From an uncultured Clostridia bacterium (GTDB lineage Bacteria > Bacillota > Clostridia > TANB77 > CAG-508), in NCBI GenBank assembly GCA_934121885.1, contig CAKOVH010000004.1:1-64000 (forward strand): 64,000 nt of DNA, in the 5' to 3' direction. The notes below the pieces were generated by a model. That model had not been told where the DNA came from. It did not search any database and was given only the letters and a program-made list of their open reading frames with translations. The position numbers and the translations under genes were made by a program. Positions 34,776 to 47,200 of the stretch are shown here, piece after piece (position 1 is the stretch's first letter; each line of letters opens with the position of its first letter).

Positions 34776-36034
34776 CTGTACTTTTCTGGTTTTAATCCAA
34801 ATCTGCCTTTCATCCATATAAGGACTAGGGTCATAATTACTGAGAAAATAATTCCAATAGTTAAAAAGCTTAATTGTGGAGACATATAGCTTAGCATTAT
34901 GCTTGCCATAAGTGCAATTACAAATGATGAAACACTCTTAACTAACTCAAATGTTGTTGCAATTTTCATTCTCATATCTGCTGATGCAAAACTTTTTAAA
35001 TACTTACTATTTAGTATTGCATATGGAGATTGTAGAGTATATTGAATTGCATATATTCCTAAAACAAGTATAATTGAAATGATGCTATTTTTTACAAATA
35101 AGCAAACAACTCCAACTAAAATAAAGCTTAAAATATATATAACTGAAATAAATGTTAATGCTCTATTCTTAAATTTATTGTGAATAACTTCTTGTGTATT
35201 TGCTGCAATGCCAGATATTACAGTTAAAACAGAAATAATTATTGCAAAATATTGTGCTGAAACTCCTAATTCTGTTAATAATCCCTCTCTTAATGTATAT
35301 GATGTATAAATTAGACCATCAAAGAAAAATGTAAATACTAGAATAGCTTGAAGTCTATGTGATTTTATTATAAATCTAAATGCAGATTTTAATTGTTCTG
35401 CATATTCCTGTACACGTATTTTAAGTGATTTAATATCTTTATCTTGAACTATATAAACTTCCTTAAAGCATGTTGAAAGCGCTGCTGCAATAACTGTAAA
35501 TCCGATAGATACAATAATAGGAATATATCCATTAATTACAAATAAAAAGCCTGTAAATACTGATGTAATTCCATCTAAGAAATAATAATTTCTTGCGCCT
35601 ATTTCTTCTAGTCTTGCAAACATTCCCTTTCCTTTTCTTGTTGTTACTGAATCAAAAAGCAAATTTGTTTCTGCTGTACTCTTTATTGCAAAAGCAAATG
35701 CCATTACTAGATATGCAAGTAGTACCATTGGTATTCCATTCGATAAAATCATTATTATTAAACATATTGATAAGCATATATTTGCAAGTATTAAGCTATT
35801 TCTTTTTCCCATTTTGTCTATTAAAGTTAGTGTAGGTAATTGAAATAATACTTTAAATAATGGATATATTGCATCAGTCATCATAACACTTGCAACATCC
35901 ATGCCTTTTGTTTGTGTTAAAAACACAAATGCTATTGCATAATAAAATAGCAAATCCCATGAGCACATTTTATAAATAGGATATAATCGTGCATTATGCT
36001 TTTTCTCTTGTATATTAATACTATTATCCTTCAT
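34739..36034 (-). CDS. MFS transporter
   Basis: This 431-residue permease has twelve predicted TM helices in two halves joined by a soluble loop (around residue 195-215). Loop 2-3 carries IDKMGKRNSLI, the variant of the MFS G-x-x-x-D-R/K-x-G-R motif. The substrate is unknown. I prefer ATG 36034, preceded by AAAAGGTG, over the GTG three codons upstream, which overlaps that site. The 3' end is duplicated as a 44-bp repeat further downstream. Confidence 0.88.
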   Translation of the reverse strand: MKDNSINIQEKKHNARLYPIYKMCSWDLLFYYAIAFVFLTQTKGMDVASVMMTDAIYPLFKVLFQLPTLTLIDKMGKRNSLILANICLSICLIIMILSNGIPMVLLAYLVMAFAFAIKSTAETNLLFDSVTTRKGKGMFARLEEIGARNYYFLDGITSVFTGFLFVINGYIPIIVSIGFTVIAAALSTCFKEVYIVQDKDIKSLKIRVQEYAEQLKSAFRFIIKSHRLQAILVFTFFFDGLIYTSYTLREGLLTELGVSAQYFAIIISVLTVISGIAANTQEVIHNKFKNRALTFISVIYILSFILVGVVCLFVKNSIISIILVLGIYAIQYTLQSPYAILNSKYLKSFASADMRMKIATTFELVKSVSSFVIALMASIMLSYMSPQLSFLTIGIIFSVIMTLVLIWMKGRFGLKPEKYRKEDIEIVEKVN

Positions 36035-36136
36035 TTGTTTCACCTTTTTTTCGTTTATTATTACAAATTATACTATCACTTATATAATGTTTTTGTCAAA
36101 TAATTGCACATTGGTTTTTACTATTTTATTTCATAA

Positions 36137-37642
36137 TTATTCATATGTTTCTAAATTCTTAACGCTAGGTCCATATATTAACTCTCCTTTATATGTGTAT
36201 CTAGAACCATGGCATGGGCAATCCCAGGTTTTGTCTAGATTATTCCAATTTAATTCACATCCTAAATGCATACAAATTGGTCTTACTTTAAATAGATTAC
36301 CTTGACTATCTTTATATACCCCTACCTTTTTTCCTTCAATTTCTACCACCTTTCCATGGTCTTTTTGAATTTGCTCAAGTGTTTCCTTTGGTATTTCTAA
36401 TTTATGCAAAACTAATGAATATACACTTTCTTTTACTATATTTCCAACTTCTTTTATATTTTTTATGGGCTCCATCCTTGTTGCTTTAAAAATCTCTTCA
36501 TATTCGTTTTCATTTCCCATAATTTTATCCACAATAATATTTGCCGCAACATTTGAGCTTGTCATTCCCCATTTTTTATATCCTGTTGCGACATATATTC
36601 GTGGCATTAAATTTGAAAACTCTCCTATATATGGTATTTTATCCAAAGAAATTGTATCTTCTGTATTCCATCTATATAAAACTTCACATTTAGGATACAT
36701 GCTTTTTGCAACTTTTTCTAAATAATTATAACTGTCTTGTAAATCTATCTCTGCACCTGTTTTATGATCAAATCCAGCAACTAATAGTAATCTTTTTTCT
36801 CCATCCTGTATGGTTCTTAGTGAGATAGTTGGAGCCTCACTATTTATATACATACCATCAAATAAGTCTGCTTTCGGATCTACCACAATAGCATTACTTG
36901 TTGATTGATACATTTTTAAAAAATATAGCCCTGGAAAATTTATTATAGGATACTTCGTTGCAATTACTACATACTTTGCCTTTACTGTATTTCCATTATC
37001 TAAAGTAATTATATATTTGCTATCTATATCTTCTAAATCTACCACCTTACTATTTTCGTAAATATCTGTATGTCTTTGGCTACAAATTTTAGCAAGACTT
37101 TTTACATATTTATATGGATTAAACTGTGCCTGATTTGGAAACTCAATTGCTGTTTGAATTTTTAATGGAACTTTAATTTCATGAGCTTCTACTAATCTAG
37201 CATTTCCGCCTATTTTTTTTACCGCTTCTACCTCATCTTTTATTTTTTGCACATCATCAATACTTTGCGTAAATACATATGATGATTCTCTTTCAAATTC
37301 ACACTCAATATTTTCATCTTTAATAATTTTTTCAATATTTGAAATTGCCTTTTCATTTGCCTCGTAATATTTTTTTGCAAACTCTTCTCCTTTGGAGTCT
37401 ATTAAGTATTTGTAAAATAACCCATGTTGGCTTGTAATCTTTGCTGTACTTCCTCCTGTCGTCCTATTTCCTATCTCATCTTTTTCTAATATAACATTTT
37501 TTATTTTATACTGATTAAGATAGTACGCAATTGATAATCCTGTTATTCCTCCACCAATTATGCATATATCTGTTTCAATATCTTTTTTTAACGTTTTATA
37601 ATTTTCTTTTTCTTTATTTTCTTCAATCCAATATGATTTCAT
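36137..37642 (-). CDS. FAD-dependent oxidoreductase with Rieske domain
   Basis: This 501-residue protein has an N-terminal DAO-type FAD domain with the dinucleotide motif DICIIGGGITGLS and the following Glu in VILEKDE, and a C-terminal Rieske [2Fe-2S] domain with CMHLGCELNW and CPCHGSRY (C-x-H...C-x-x-H). A GYKKWGMTSS segment near residue 380 belongs to the FAD domain. Such fusions are found in many Firmicutes; electron partner and substrate are unknown. No signal peptide is seen, so it is cytoplasmic. Confidence 0.92.
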   Translation of the reverse strand: MKSYWIEENKEKENYKTLKKDIETDICIIGGGITGLSIAYYLNQYKIKNVILEKDEIGNRTTGGSTAKITSQHGLFYKYLIDSKGEEFAKKYYEANEKAISNIEKIIKDENIECEFERESSYVFTQSIDDVQKIKDEVEAVKKIGGNARLVEAHEIKVPLKIQTAIEFPNQAQFNPYKYVKSLAKICSQRHTDIYENSKVVDLEDIDSKYIITLDNGNTVKAKYVVIATKYPIINFPGLYFLKMYQSTSNAIVVDPKADLFDGMYINSEAPTISLRTIQDGEKRLLLVAGFDHKTGAEIDLQDSYNYLEKVAKSMYPKCEVLYRWNTEDTISLDKIPYIGEFSNLMPRIYVATGYKKWGMTSSNVAANIIVDKIMGNENEYEEIFKATRMEPIKNIKEVGNIVKESVYSLVLHKLEIPKETLEQIQKDHGKVVEIEGKKVGVYKDSQGNLFKVRPICMHLGCELNWNNLDKTWDCPCHGSRYTYKGELIYGPSVKNLETYE

Positions 37643-37726
37643 AGTTTTTCATCCTTTCTCGTTTTTGTATATTATTTGCAGTTATTTTCTTTTTAAACAA
37701 CTATGAAATAAATTTATATAGTCCAT

Positions 37727-37770
37727 AAGGAAAACGGCATAACCTATTTAGATTACGCCGTTTTTCCTTT
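37727..37770 (-). terminator. Terminator of hypothetical gene at 37779
   Basis: A long imperfect stem: AAGGAAAACGGC (from 37727) pairs with GCCGTTTTTCCTT (to about 37769). Confidence 0.65.
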
Positions 37771-37778
37771 GGAACAGA

Positions 37779-38105
37779 TTAATACTTTTCAAGCATTGAC
37801 TCTCTTGCAGCGATATATTTTTTCTTATACTCCTCGCCGAAGATATCATACATAAACCTTGCATAGTGTTCCTTGATTACACTATGCTCAACTAATATGG
37901 ATTTTATGACCTCTATATGGAAGTCATACATATGCACGCAAATATCCCAAACGGGATTTGTGCAGTATATTGCAATTATTACCCTTTCGTTGAATGGTCT
38001 TGATATGATCATTTCCCACTCACTGTTTGTAACCTTTTGCGCTTCCACTTTAAGCATTGTGGCAAATTCATTAACCTGTTCTTCTGTTAGCTGTTCAACA
38101 TACAT
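37779..38105 (-). CDS. Small hypothetical protein
   Basis: A 108-residue soluble, mostly helical protein I do not recognise. Segments are MYVEQLTEEQVNEFATML, a central WEMIISRPFNERVIIAIY and CTNPVWDICVHMYDF strand, and a basic helical end. ATG 38105 follows AAGGAGGACA; the frame upstream to 38165 has no site. DNA composition is richer in G and C than its neighbours, as with the genes at 33701 and 15519. Confidence 0.65.
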   Translation of the reverse strand: MYVEQLTEEQVNEFATMLKVEAQKVTNSEWEMIISRPFNERVIIAIYCTNPVWDICVHMYDFHIEVIKSILVEHSVIKEHYARFMYDIFGEEYKKKYIAARESMLEKY

Positions 38106-38226
38106 TATTTTGTCCTCCTTAATAGCACCATTGAACCTTTTGCTTATATATTTGCTTTTAAGCAATATATTATTAGAATACCACCACTTTACATAAATGT
38201 CAATTTATTTTTACAGTAATTACTAT

Positions 38227-39366
38227 CTACTTTTTCTCTAATACAGCAGTAACTTCCATTTCTCTGTTATTTCTTAATATTTTTAAAGTTACTTCATCCT
38301 TTGGATTTTTTGTATAAATATATCTTCTTAGTTCGCACATTCTCTCTAGTGGTTCATTATCTATACTTAAAACAACATCACCTTTTTGAATTTGTGCCTT
38401 ATCTGCTGCAGTTCCATTAACAACTTTTGTAACATATATTCCTGTTTTCGATTGTGCCTTCATATATGAAATTACATTTGTATCAAATGCATATACACCA
38501 AGTCTTGCCTCGTTAAATCTACCAGTATTTGCATAGCTCTCCACAACAGTTTTTACAGAATTTATTGGAACTGCAAATCCAATCCCTTCTGCAGATGTTA
38601 TTTTTATACTATTAATTCCTACTACCTCTCCTCTGCTATTTACAAGAGGTCCTCCACTGTTTCCCGGATTAATTGTTGCATCTGTTTGTATCAAGTCTTC
38701 CATATATGTTTCTTCCCCATTTTCTTCTAAACGAATAGTTCTATCTAACGCACTAATAATTCCAGATGTTACAGTTCTTTGAAATTCATATCCAATTGGA
38801 TTGCCTATTGCATAAACACTTTCTCCAACGCTAATTGCATCTGAATCTCCTAAACTAGCATAGTTTAACTTTTTTTCATTGATTTTTATAATTGACATAT
38901 CAATATCAGAATTTGACCATACCACTGTTCCTGTATAATTTTTTCCGGTACTTAAAGTAATATAGCATGTACTATTCTTTTTTCCCGACACATGTTCATT
39001 TGTTAAAATATATCCATCCTCAGATACTATAAGTCCTGTTCCTAATCCTAGTTTTGATGCTCCATCTTGCAAAAATATGCTTTCCCCAACTTCTTTTATT
39101 TTAGATATTCCAACAACACATTCGTTAACATCACTTATAATATCCGCAATTTCCTTGTCTTTTTTCTCTATGTTTTCCACAGTTTCCGCAGGTAAATTGT
39201 TTTGTTTACTTGTTTCATATGTTGATAACTTCTGTTTATCTACATCAATTTGCATATAAATATAGTAAGCTAAAACACAAATAATAAAGACTAAAAGGAT
39301 AAATATTACGGTTCGTAAATATCTTTTTAGTCTTTCTTGTTTATCTTTTTTTATGTAATCATTCAT
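38227..39366 (-). CDS. HtrA/DegP-type serine protease
   Basis: This 379-residue membrane-anchored quality-control protease has an N-terminal TM helix (about 18-38), a trypsin-like domain with His in ILTNEHV, Asp in SDIDMSIIKI and Ser in NPGNSGGPL, and one C-terminal PDZ domain (about 285-370, with GIYVTKVVNGTAADKA). ATG 39366 follows CGGAGG; the longer frame to 39393 lacks a site. The catalytic triad is complete. No CssRS-type regulator is adjacent. Confidence 0.94.
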   Translation of the reverse strand: MNDYIKKDKQERLKRYLRTVIFILLVFIICVLAYYIYMQIDVDKQKLSTYETSKQNNLPAETVENIEKKDKEIADIISDVNECVVGISKIKEVGESIFLQDGASKLGLGTGLIVSEDGYILTNEHVSGKKNSTCYITLSTGKNYTGTVVWSNSDIDMSIIKINEKKLNYASLGDSDAISVGESVYAIGNPIGYEFQRTVTSGIISALDRTIRLEENGEETYMEDLIQTDATINPGNSGGPLVNSRGEVVGINSIKITSAEGIGFAVPINSVKTVVESYANTGRFNEARLGVYAFDTNVISYMKAQSKTGIYVTKVVNGTAADKAQIQKGDVVLSIDNEPLERMCELRRYIYTKNPKDEVTLKILRNNREMEVTAVLEKK

Positions 39367-39429
39367 ATAAACCTCCGAAAAAATATTTATCATATATATT
39401 TTTTCCAGATTTACAAAATTTAAACATTT

Positions 39430-41124
39430 TTATTTTGATGTTTCTATTTTTTTCATTTCAACAAATCTTTTAACTTTTTGAGTTGTTGTTTTTTCAAGTG
39501 GTTCATCTGTTAAACTTATTTCTTTTATATGTTTATAGTCTGGTAGCTCTTTATTCATTTCTTTTATGTCTTCCCAAACTAATTCTTTATAATCTTTTTG
39601 CTTTCCGAATTTTGCAATTATTTCATCTTTATTATAAACAATCTTTGCACCTAATACTGTGTCTGTTTTTGATTTATTTCTTGCATATACCATACTTTCT
39701 TCTACATATGGTAGTTTGTTTATAACAAATTCTAATTCTTGTGGATAAATATTTTTACCATTTCTTAAAACAATTATATCACTTTTTCTTCCTGTTATAA
39801 ATATGTATCCATCTTTATCAATGTATCCAAAATCACCTGTATGTAGCCATTTTTCATCATCTAATGCTTTTTTAGTTGCTTCCTCATTTTCATAGTATCC
39901 CATCATAACACTAGGTCCTCTAAGTAGAATTTCACCAATTCCTTCTTCATCAGGATTTTCTATTCTAGCTTCCATATTAGTAAGTGGTTTTCCTACAGAT
40001 CCTAAACGATAATTTTTTTCTGTTTCAACTGATACAACTGGTGAATTTTCTGTTAATCCATATCCTTGAACTATTGCTATACCTAAGTTTAAATATCCTT
40101 GAATTGTATCTTTGTCCATAGATGCAGCTCCAAAAATTATTAATCTTAAATATTCATCAAATTGTTCTCTTATTGCTTTAAATAATTTTTTTCTTAAATC
40201 TATTTTACACTTTAATAAGCCATTTGATATTTTAGTCATCTTATCAACTAATTCTTTTTTACCGCTTGCTTCTATTCCTTTTTGTATTTTTTTATACATT
40301 GTTTCTAGCACAAGAGGTACAGTTATAAATACTGTTATTTTGTACTCTTTTAAATTTTGAGCAATATATTTTATTCCATCACAAAATGCTACAGTTATTC
40401 CACAATAAGTACCATAAAGGAATGTAACCATACATTCAAATGTGTGATGTATTGGTAAGAATGATAGTAATGTATCTGTTGTGTATAATTTTATATGATT
40501 TGATAACACACTTATTTGTGAACAAAGATTATTTTGAGATAACATTACTGCTTTTGGTTCATTTGTTGTTCCTGAAGTAAATATCATTACAGCCATTTTA
40601 TCATTATCTATTTTTACATGATCATATTCGTCATAATCTCTTTTTAATAAGTCATATCCTTGTTGTAATAAATCTTTATATTTTGTTGCACCTTTTGTTT
40701 CAAAATATTCATCCATACAGAATTTATATTCTAAATCACAATTTTCAATAGCCTCTTTATATTTATCTTCAAAAACAATTGCTTGTGCTCCGCTTCTTTT
40801 AACAAGTTTTTCTATTTCTTTATTTGTTAATGCCTTATCTAATGGAACTATTACCTTTCCTGCACTTGTAACACCTAAGTATGTTGTGCACCACTCATAT
40901 CTGTTGCTTCCAATTACAGCAATTCTATCTATTCCCAGATTTAATATTGCTGTTCCAAGTGCTCTTACATCCTCTGAAAATTTATTATATGTAATATCTA
41001 TAACTTTACCTTTTTGCTTAAATTTAAATGCTACTTTTGAATCATATTCTTTATATCTTTCAACTAATTCTTTGAAATTTTTTATTTCTGGATAAGTTTG
41101 TTTTTTATTTTCTTTTTTACTCAT
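39430..41124 (-). CDS. Long-chain fatty-acyl-AMP/CoA ligase
   Basis: This 564-residue adenylate-forming enzyme has the P-loop FTSGTTNEPKAVML, the YGLTENSPVVS motif (A5) and the GDFGYIDKDGYIFITGR hinge (A7/A8), and a C-terminal domain with TTQKVKR and its catalytic Lys. It activates fatty acids. It diverges from the NRPS gene at 41253, whose N-terminal condensation domain probably acylates the first amino acid, so it may supply the acyl donor; a general lipid-metabolism role is equally possible. Confidence 0.88.
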   Translation of the reverse strand: MSKKENKKQTYPEIKNFKELVERYKEYDSKVAFKFKQKGKVIDITYNKFSEDVRALGTAILNLGIDRIAVIGSNRYEWCTTYLGVTSAGKVIVPLDKALTNKEIEKLVKRSGAQAIVFEDKYKEAIENCDLEYKFCMDEYFETKGATKYKDLLQQGYDLLKRDYDEYDHVKIDNDKMAVMIFTSGTTNEPKAVMLSQNNLCSQISVLSNHIKLYTTDTLLSFLPIHHTFECMVTFLYGTYCGITVAFCDGIKYIAQNLKEYKITVFITVPLVLETMYKKIQKGIEASGKKELVDKMTKISNGLLKCKIDLRKKLFKAIREQFDEYLRLIIFGAASMDKDTIQGYLNLGIAIVQGYGLTENSPVVSVETEKNYRLGSVGKPLTNMEARIENPDEEGIGEILLRGPSVMMGYYENEEATKKALDDEKWLHTGDFGYIDKDGYIFITGRKSDIIVLRNGKNIYPQELEFVINKLPYVEESMVYARNKSKTDTVLGAKIVYNKDEIIAKFGKQKDYKELVWEDIKEMNKELPDYKHIKEISLTDEPLEKTTTQKVKRFVEMKKIETSK

Positions 41125-41187
41125 TTGCTTTTTCCTCCAATTTTTTTACATTTTATACTAAATTACCAAATTTTTCAATATTTTTTG

Positions 41188-41216
41188 TTGATTTTTTATA
41201 GTTTTAAGTATATAAT
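41188..41216 (+). promoter_or_regulatory. Promoter of NRPS operon
   Basis: TTGATT (41188-41193), 17 bases, TATAAT (41211-41216), 37 bases before the ATG. Confidence 0.7.
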
Positions 41217-41252
41217 TTTTTTGATTAAAAAACACATATAAGGGTGGTAAAT

Positions 41253-44200
41253 ATGGCAAAAAATTTTAACCTTACAATTCCACAAAACAATATATGGCTT
41301 GTGGAGAATTTTTATTCAGATAAGACAATAAATATTATATCTGGTACTTTTACAATAAAGACCGGTTTTATTTTAGATATTGCTAAAAAGACTGTAAATA
41401 AATTTGTCGAATTAAATGATGCTACAAGATTAAAGTTCGTAGTAGATAAAGGAGTGGTTTCTCAATATCTTGCAGACTATGAACCATTTGATGTTAGAAG
41501 TATTGATATTTCTAATATGTCTTCTGATGAATGTTCTAAGCTAAAAAGAGATTTAATTAATGAACCTATTGATATCTCTATAAATCCATTTAACTTTATA
41601 TTGTTAGATCGTAAAGATGGATATGGTGAATTTTTGCTTAAAACTCATCATTTAATTTGTGATGCATGGTCTGTTTCAAAAATGGGTACGGACCTTGAAA
41701 CTATTTATGAAAATATTTTAAACAATGGTCCTGAATTAGAAAGAAGACCAAGTTATATAGATTTTATTACTGAAGAAAACTTATATTTAAATAGTGATAA
41801 ATATTTTAAAGATAAGGAATTTTGGACTAATTACCTTAACAATTTAGCCGAACCTGCTTATTTAAAGAAAAAAGATAATCTTTCTACTCGTGCTACTAGA
41901 TTTCATAAAGTTCTAAGTACAGAATTATCAAAAAAGATTAATGAATTTTGCAAAGATAAATATTTATCTGTATATTCTGTTTTCTTGTCATCTCTTGCAA
42001 CATATATACACAGAGTTACTGGAAATACAGATATTATTATAGGTACTCCTGTATTAAATAGGTCAAATTTCAAGCAAAAACAAACTCAAGGAATGTTTGT
42101 TTCAACTGTTCCTGTTCGTTTTAAATTTGAAGAAGATCTTTCTTTTGTCGATCTTTGTATGCAGACAGCACTTAACAGTATTCAAATTTTTAAGCATCAA
42201 AAGTATCCATATAAAGAGATAGTAAAAGGTGTACAAGATAAAAATTCTAATGGTGAAAATTTATTTAATATTGCGTTTTCTTACCAAAATGCAAGAGCAG
42301 ATATTAACTTAGATAAATATAATATTGATTGGATATTTAATGGTCATACACAGGAGGAGCTAGAACTACATGTATTAGATTTAAATGATTCTGGTAACTT
42401 AGAATTTGATATCGATTACTTACTAGATGTATTTAATGAAACTGAAATAAAATATCTATATGAAAGAATTCTAGCAATAATTCAAGATGGTATTGATAAT
42501 AATTCTAATATAAGTAATATAAAAATAATGTCTGACTCTGAAATGCAAAAAATAATTAATATATTTAATAATACTGTTTCTCCTTACGAGAGCACTAGTA
42601 CAATTATTGAATTATTTGAAAAGTCAGTAAAAGCATATTCAAATGCTCCTGCCCTTATATTAGACAAGTCTTCTATGTCATATAAAGAATTAGATGAGAA
42701 ATCTAATAGTGTAGCATGGTTTTTGCATGAAAATGGTATTAAGTATGGTGATAGAATTGGAATATTAGTCGATAAGTCTTTTGAATTATTGGTATCTATT
42801 ATAGGTGTTCTAAAATGTGGAGCCTGTTATGTTCCGATTGATGATAATTATAACCTTGATAGAAAAAAATATATTTTAAATGAGTCAAATGTAAAATTAT
42901 GTTTAGTTGATAGCTTACAGGATTTCGAATGTAGACAATTTAACATTAAAGGTATAGATTACACAAAAACAAGTAATTATATATGTGATAATATTATGCC
43001 TACTACTCCTGTATGTATTTTATATACATCTGGAACAACTGGAAATCCAAAAGGTGTCAAGATAATTAATAGAAATGTTATAAAGTTAGTAAGAAATATA
43101 AAATATATGGATTTTCCAAAGGATGCTCGTATATTACAAGTCGCTTCTACTGTATTTGACTTGTCAATATTTGAATTTTGGGCTTCTCTGCTTAATGGAA
43201 AAACCTTATGTCTAATCAAAAAGGAGAATCTGCTTAATTTTTCTTATTTGAAAAATTATATAGATAGTAACCATATTAATATTATGTGTATAACGTCTGT
43301 ATTATTTAATCAGATTGTTAATAATCACATAAATGTATTTGAGAATATTAAGCAAATTTTAACTGGTGGAGATAAAATTTCTATACCTCATGTAAAAAAA
43401 TTGTTAGAAACGTATCCTAAAATAAAATTATATAATTCATATGGTCCAACGGAATGTACATCTTTCTGTACTATGTATAAAGTTGAAGATACTTCATTAA
43501 CTGAATTACCAATTGGCAAACCAATTAGTAATTCTTCTGCGTATGTTTTAGATAATTGTAATAGATTATTACCTTTATACTGTATTGGTGAACTTGCAAT
43601 AGGTGGAGATGGTGTATCTAATGGCTATATAAATAACATTAGTAAGAACAAGGAAGTCTTTATAGAGAATAAATTTAATGATCAATTTATTGGTAAAAAA
43701 ATATATAAAACTGGTGATTTAGTCCAATTACTTGATGATGGAAATATCGAATTTATTGGTAGAAAAGATAATCAAATAAAAATACGTGGTTATAGAATTG
43801 AACTGGACGAAATAAAATCTGTTGCTTTAAAATACGATGATGTAGAAAATTGCGCTGTTGTTGTAAAAGAAGATTCTAAAAACAAAAGCAATAAAAAAAT
43901 CCTTTTGTATTTTACCGCTAAAAGACAGATAAATACCAAATTATTATTGCAATTTTTACGCAAAAACTTGCAATCATATATGGTTCCTTCAGGTATTTTA
44001 CAAATTAACGAAATTCCTTTAAATGCAAATTACAAATTGGATGTTTCAAAATTGCCAAAGATATCTAATATTAGTAATACTACAATAGTAAAACCTTCTA
44101 CTGATATTCAAATTAAATTATACAATATTATTCATGAATTATTAAACGTAGATTTTAGTATTGAGGATAACCTATTTTCCGTAGGTTTGGATTCTTTATC

Positions 44201-47200
44201 TGCAATAGAATTATCTAACTATATTGATGAAATTTTTAATGTTTCATTATCTACAAAAGATATATTAGAGAACAATACAATTTTAGATCTTGAAGAGTAT
44301 CTTAAAGATCATAGGTCTGAAACATCTACTAGAAAAACTATAAAACAAACCATATCATCTGGGGAAAAGAGTGTATTTCTTGAGTGGTTAAAAAATCCTT
44401 CAAATACTTTATACAATGCACCATTTGAACTTAGTTTAGATAAATCTATTGATATTGAACTGTTGAAAAAAAGCATTTTAGACACAATTTATAATAACAA
44501 TAATATGCTTTCAGAATTTAGTTTAAATAATGATGTCATTACTAAAAATATAGCACAAGATACTACATATGACATAGATGTTATTAAACTTTCACTTGAA
44601 GAATATAAAACGGTATGTAAAAACTTTATCGAGCCATTTAACTTATCTCATTTTCCATTATTTAAGATAAAAATATATGTATTAGAAGATACTATCAAAA
44701 TATTAATGGATATACACCATATAATATTTGATGGCACATCATTTGCAGTTTTCTTAAAGGAAATATGTGATAGATATAATGGTATTTCGGTTATAAACAA
44801 AAAAAACCTATATTTTGAGCAATATACAGATGTTAATAAATTAGAAAAAGCAAAAAATTTCTTTTTAACAACTTTCGATGGTGCTTTGCCAGTTAATGAT
44901 TTACCTTATGATAGACCTAGAAAAAAAGATATTAGTTATAAAGGTGACTCTATACAATTTTTAATAGATAAGGAGAATTATAAAAAGATAGATAACTATA
45001 TAAAGAACAATTCTGTTACTTTAAATAGTTTGTTCCAATCTGCTTTCTCGATTTTACTTGCTAAGTATGTATACAATGAGGATATAATATTGGGTATGGC
45101 TATCTCTGGCAGAGATAGCAAAAAGCTTGAAAATGCAATTGGAATGTTTGTAAAAACTTTACCTTATCGTACAAAAATTGATTGGAATGATACAATTTCT
45201 AGTTACATTAAAAAATCTCAAGACAGTATATCGGATGTCATTGATAACAGTTCTTACACTTATGATAATTTAGTTAAGGATTTGGAATTACAAAGATCAA
45301 CAAATAGAAATCTACTATTTGATGTAATGTTTGTATGTCAAACAATGCATTTGCCAGAATTCAAATTAGGTAACTCAGTAATTTCATTTGCACCTGTTCA
45401 AAGAGCAACTTCAAAATTTGATTTAACGTGTGAAGTAGTTCCTCAAATTGATAAATATCAAGTTAATTTTGAGTATGCAACTGATTTATTTAATAAATTA
45501 ACTATAAAGAACCTTGGAAATCATTTTTTAAACATTGTTAATTTTATTGTTTCAAATTCAGATAAGAAACTAAGTGATATAGAGATGATATCACAAAAGG
45601 AAAAAGAAAAAATTATTAGCTTCAATGATAATAAAACTGATTTTCCAAAATTAACAGTTCATGAAATATTTGAAAAACGTGCATCTGAAAATCCTAATAA
45701 AAAAGCTATTGTTTTTGAGGGTAACTATCTAACTTATAAGGAATTGAATGAAAAAGCAAATAAACTAGCAAGATATTTTATAAGTAATGGACTTGAACAA
45801 GGTGATATAGTATCTATAATGATTGATAAATCGCTAGATTACATGCCTGCTGCAATTGCTGTATTAAAATGTGGAGCAGCATATACTCCTATTATAGAAG
45901 ATTTGCCTGATGAACGTGCAAAATATATGATAGAAAATGCAAAATCAAAATTGATTGTTACAACAAAACAATTTTATAGAAATATATCAGATACAAAAAC
46001 ATTATTTATTGATAATGAAGATTTATATAAGGATAATGATAGTTCAAATTTAGATTTAAACTATGATATAGACGATTTATTGCATATTATTTATACCTCT
46101 GGATCTACTGGTTTACCTAAAGGAAATATGATTAAACATAGAGGAATGGTGAGATTACTTCTTGACACAAATTATGTTGACTATTCTCCAAATGATGTAA
46201 TGTTGACTTCTGCTTCTCTAACATTTGATATTTCTGGATTCGAACTATGGGCTGCCATGATGTATGGTATGACATTACATATTATGACTAAATCACATAT
46301 TATGGACATACACTATTATCAAGAGTATATTAAAGAAAATAATATCTCTACAACCTTTTTAGCGACTCCTATCTTCCATTTAATGGTTGAAGAAAATGTT
46401 CATATTTTTGACAATATAAAATCAGTTTATGTTGGTGGAGAGACATTATTACCAAAATACACTAATATGCTTTATTCTGCTAATAGAATCATTAAGATAT
46501 ATAATGCCTATGGTCCAGCCGAAATAACAGTTATTTGTTGTGCAAAATTAATTGATAGACTATATGAAAGCTATGAAGACATTCCTCTTGGAAAAATAAC
46601 ATCAAATAATACTGTGTATGTTTTGGATAAATGTCAAAAATTATGCCCTATAAATGTTCCTGGAGAACTATATGTATGGGGCGATGGTCTCGGACGTGGA
46701 TATGTTTCAAGAGATGATTTAACAAAGGAAAAGTTCAGTTATATAAATGGCTTTGATGGTCTTTCTTATAGAAGTGGTGACCTAACGAAATGGAATTCAA
46801 AAGGTGAAATTAGATTTATGACAAGAATTGATACTCAAGTAAAAATTAGAGGCCAACGAATTGAACTTTCGGAAATTCAAAACAAGATACTAGAATTAAA
46901 ACAAATAAAAGAAGTGGTTTTAATTATCAAAGAACATAATGAAAACAAATATATTGTTGGATATTACACAATTAACAGTCCTATTGATATAGATGAAATC
47001 TTTAGCTATATAAAAAAATATCTTCCAAGTTATATGATTCCTTACAAGTTATTACAAATAGATAACATGCCATATAATCAAAATGGAAAAATTGATAGAA
47101 AAAAACTACCTAACATTGATTTTTCAGAAGATGATACTGCTATATTACCTGAAAATGATGATGAAAAACTTATTTTGGATTCATTTAGAAAAACTTTAAA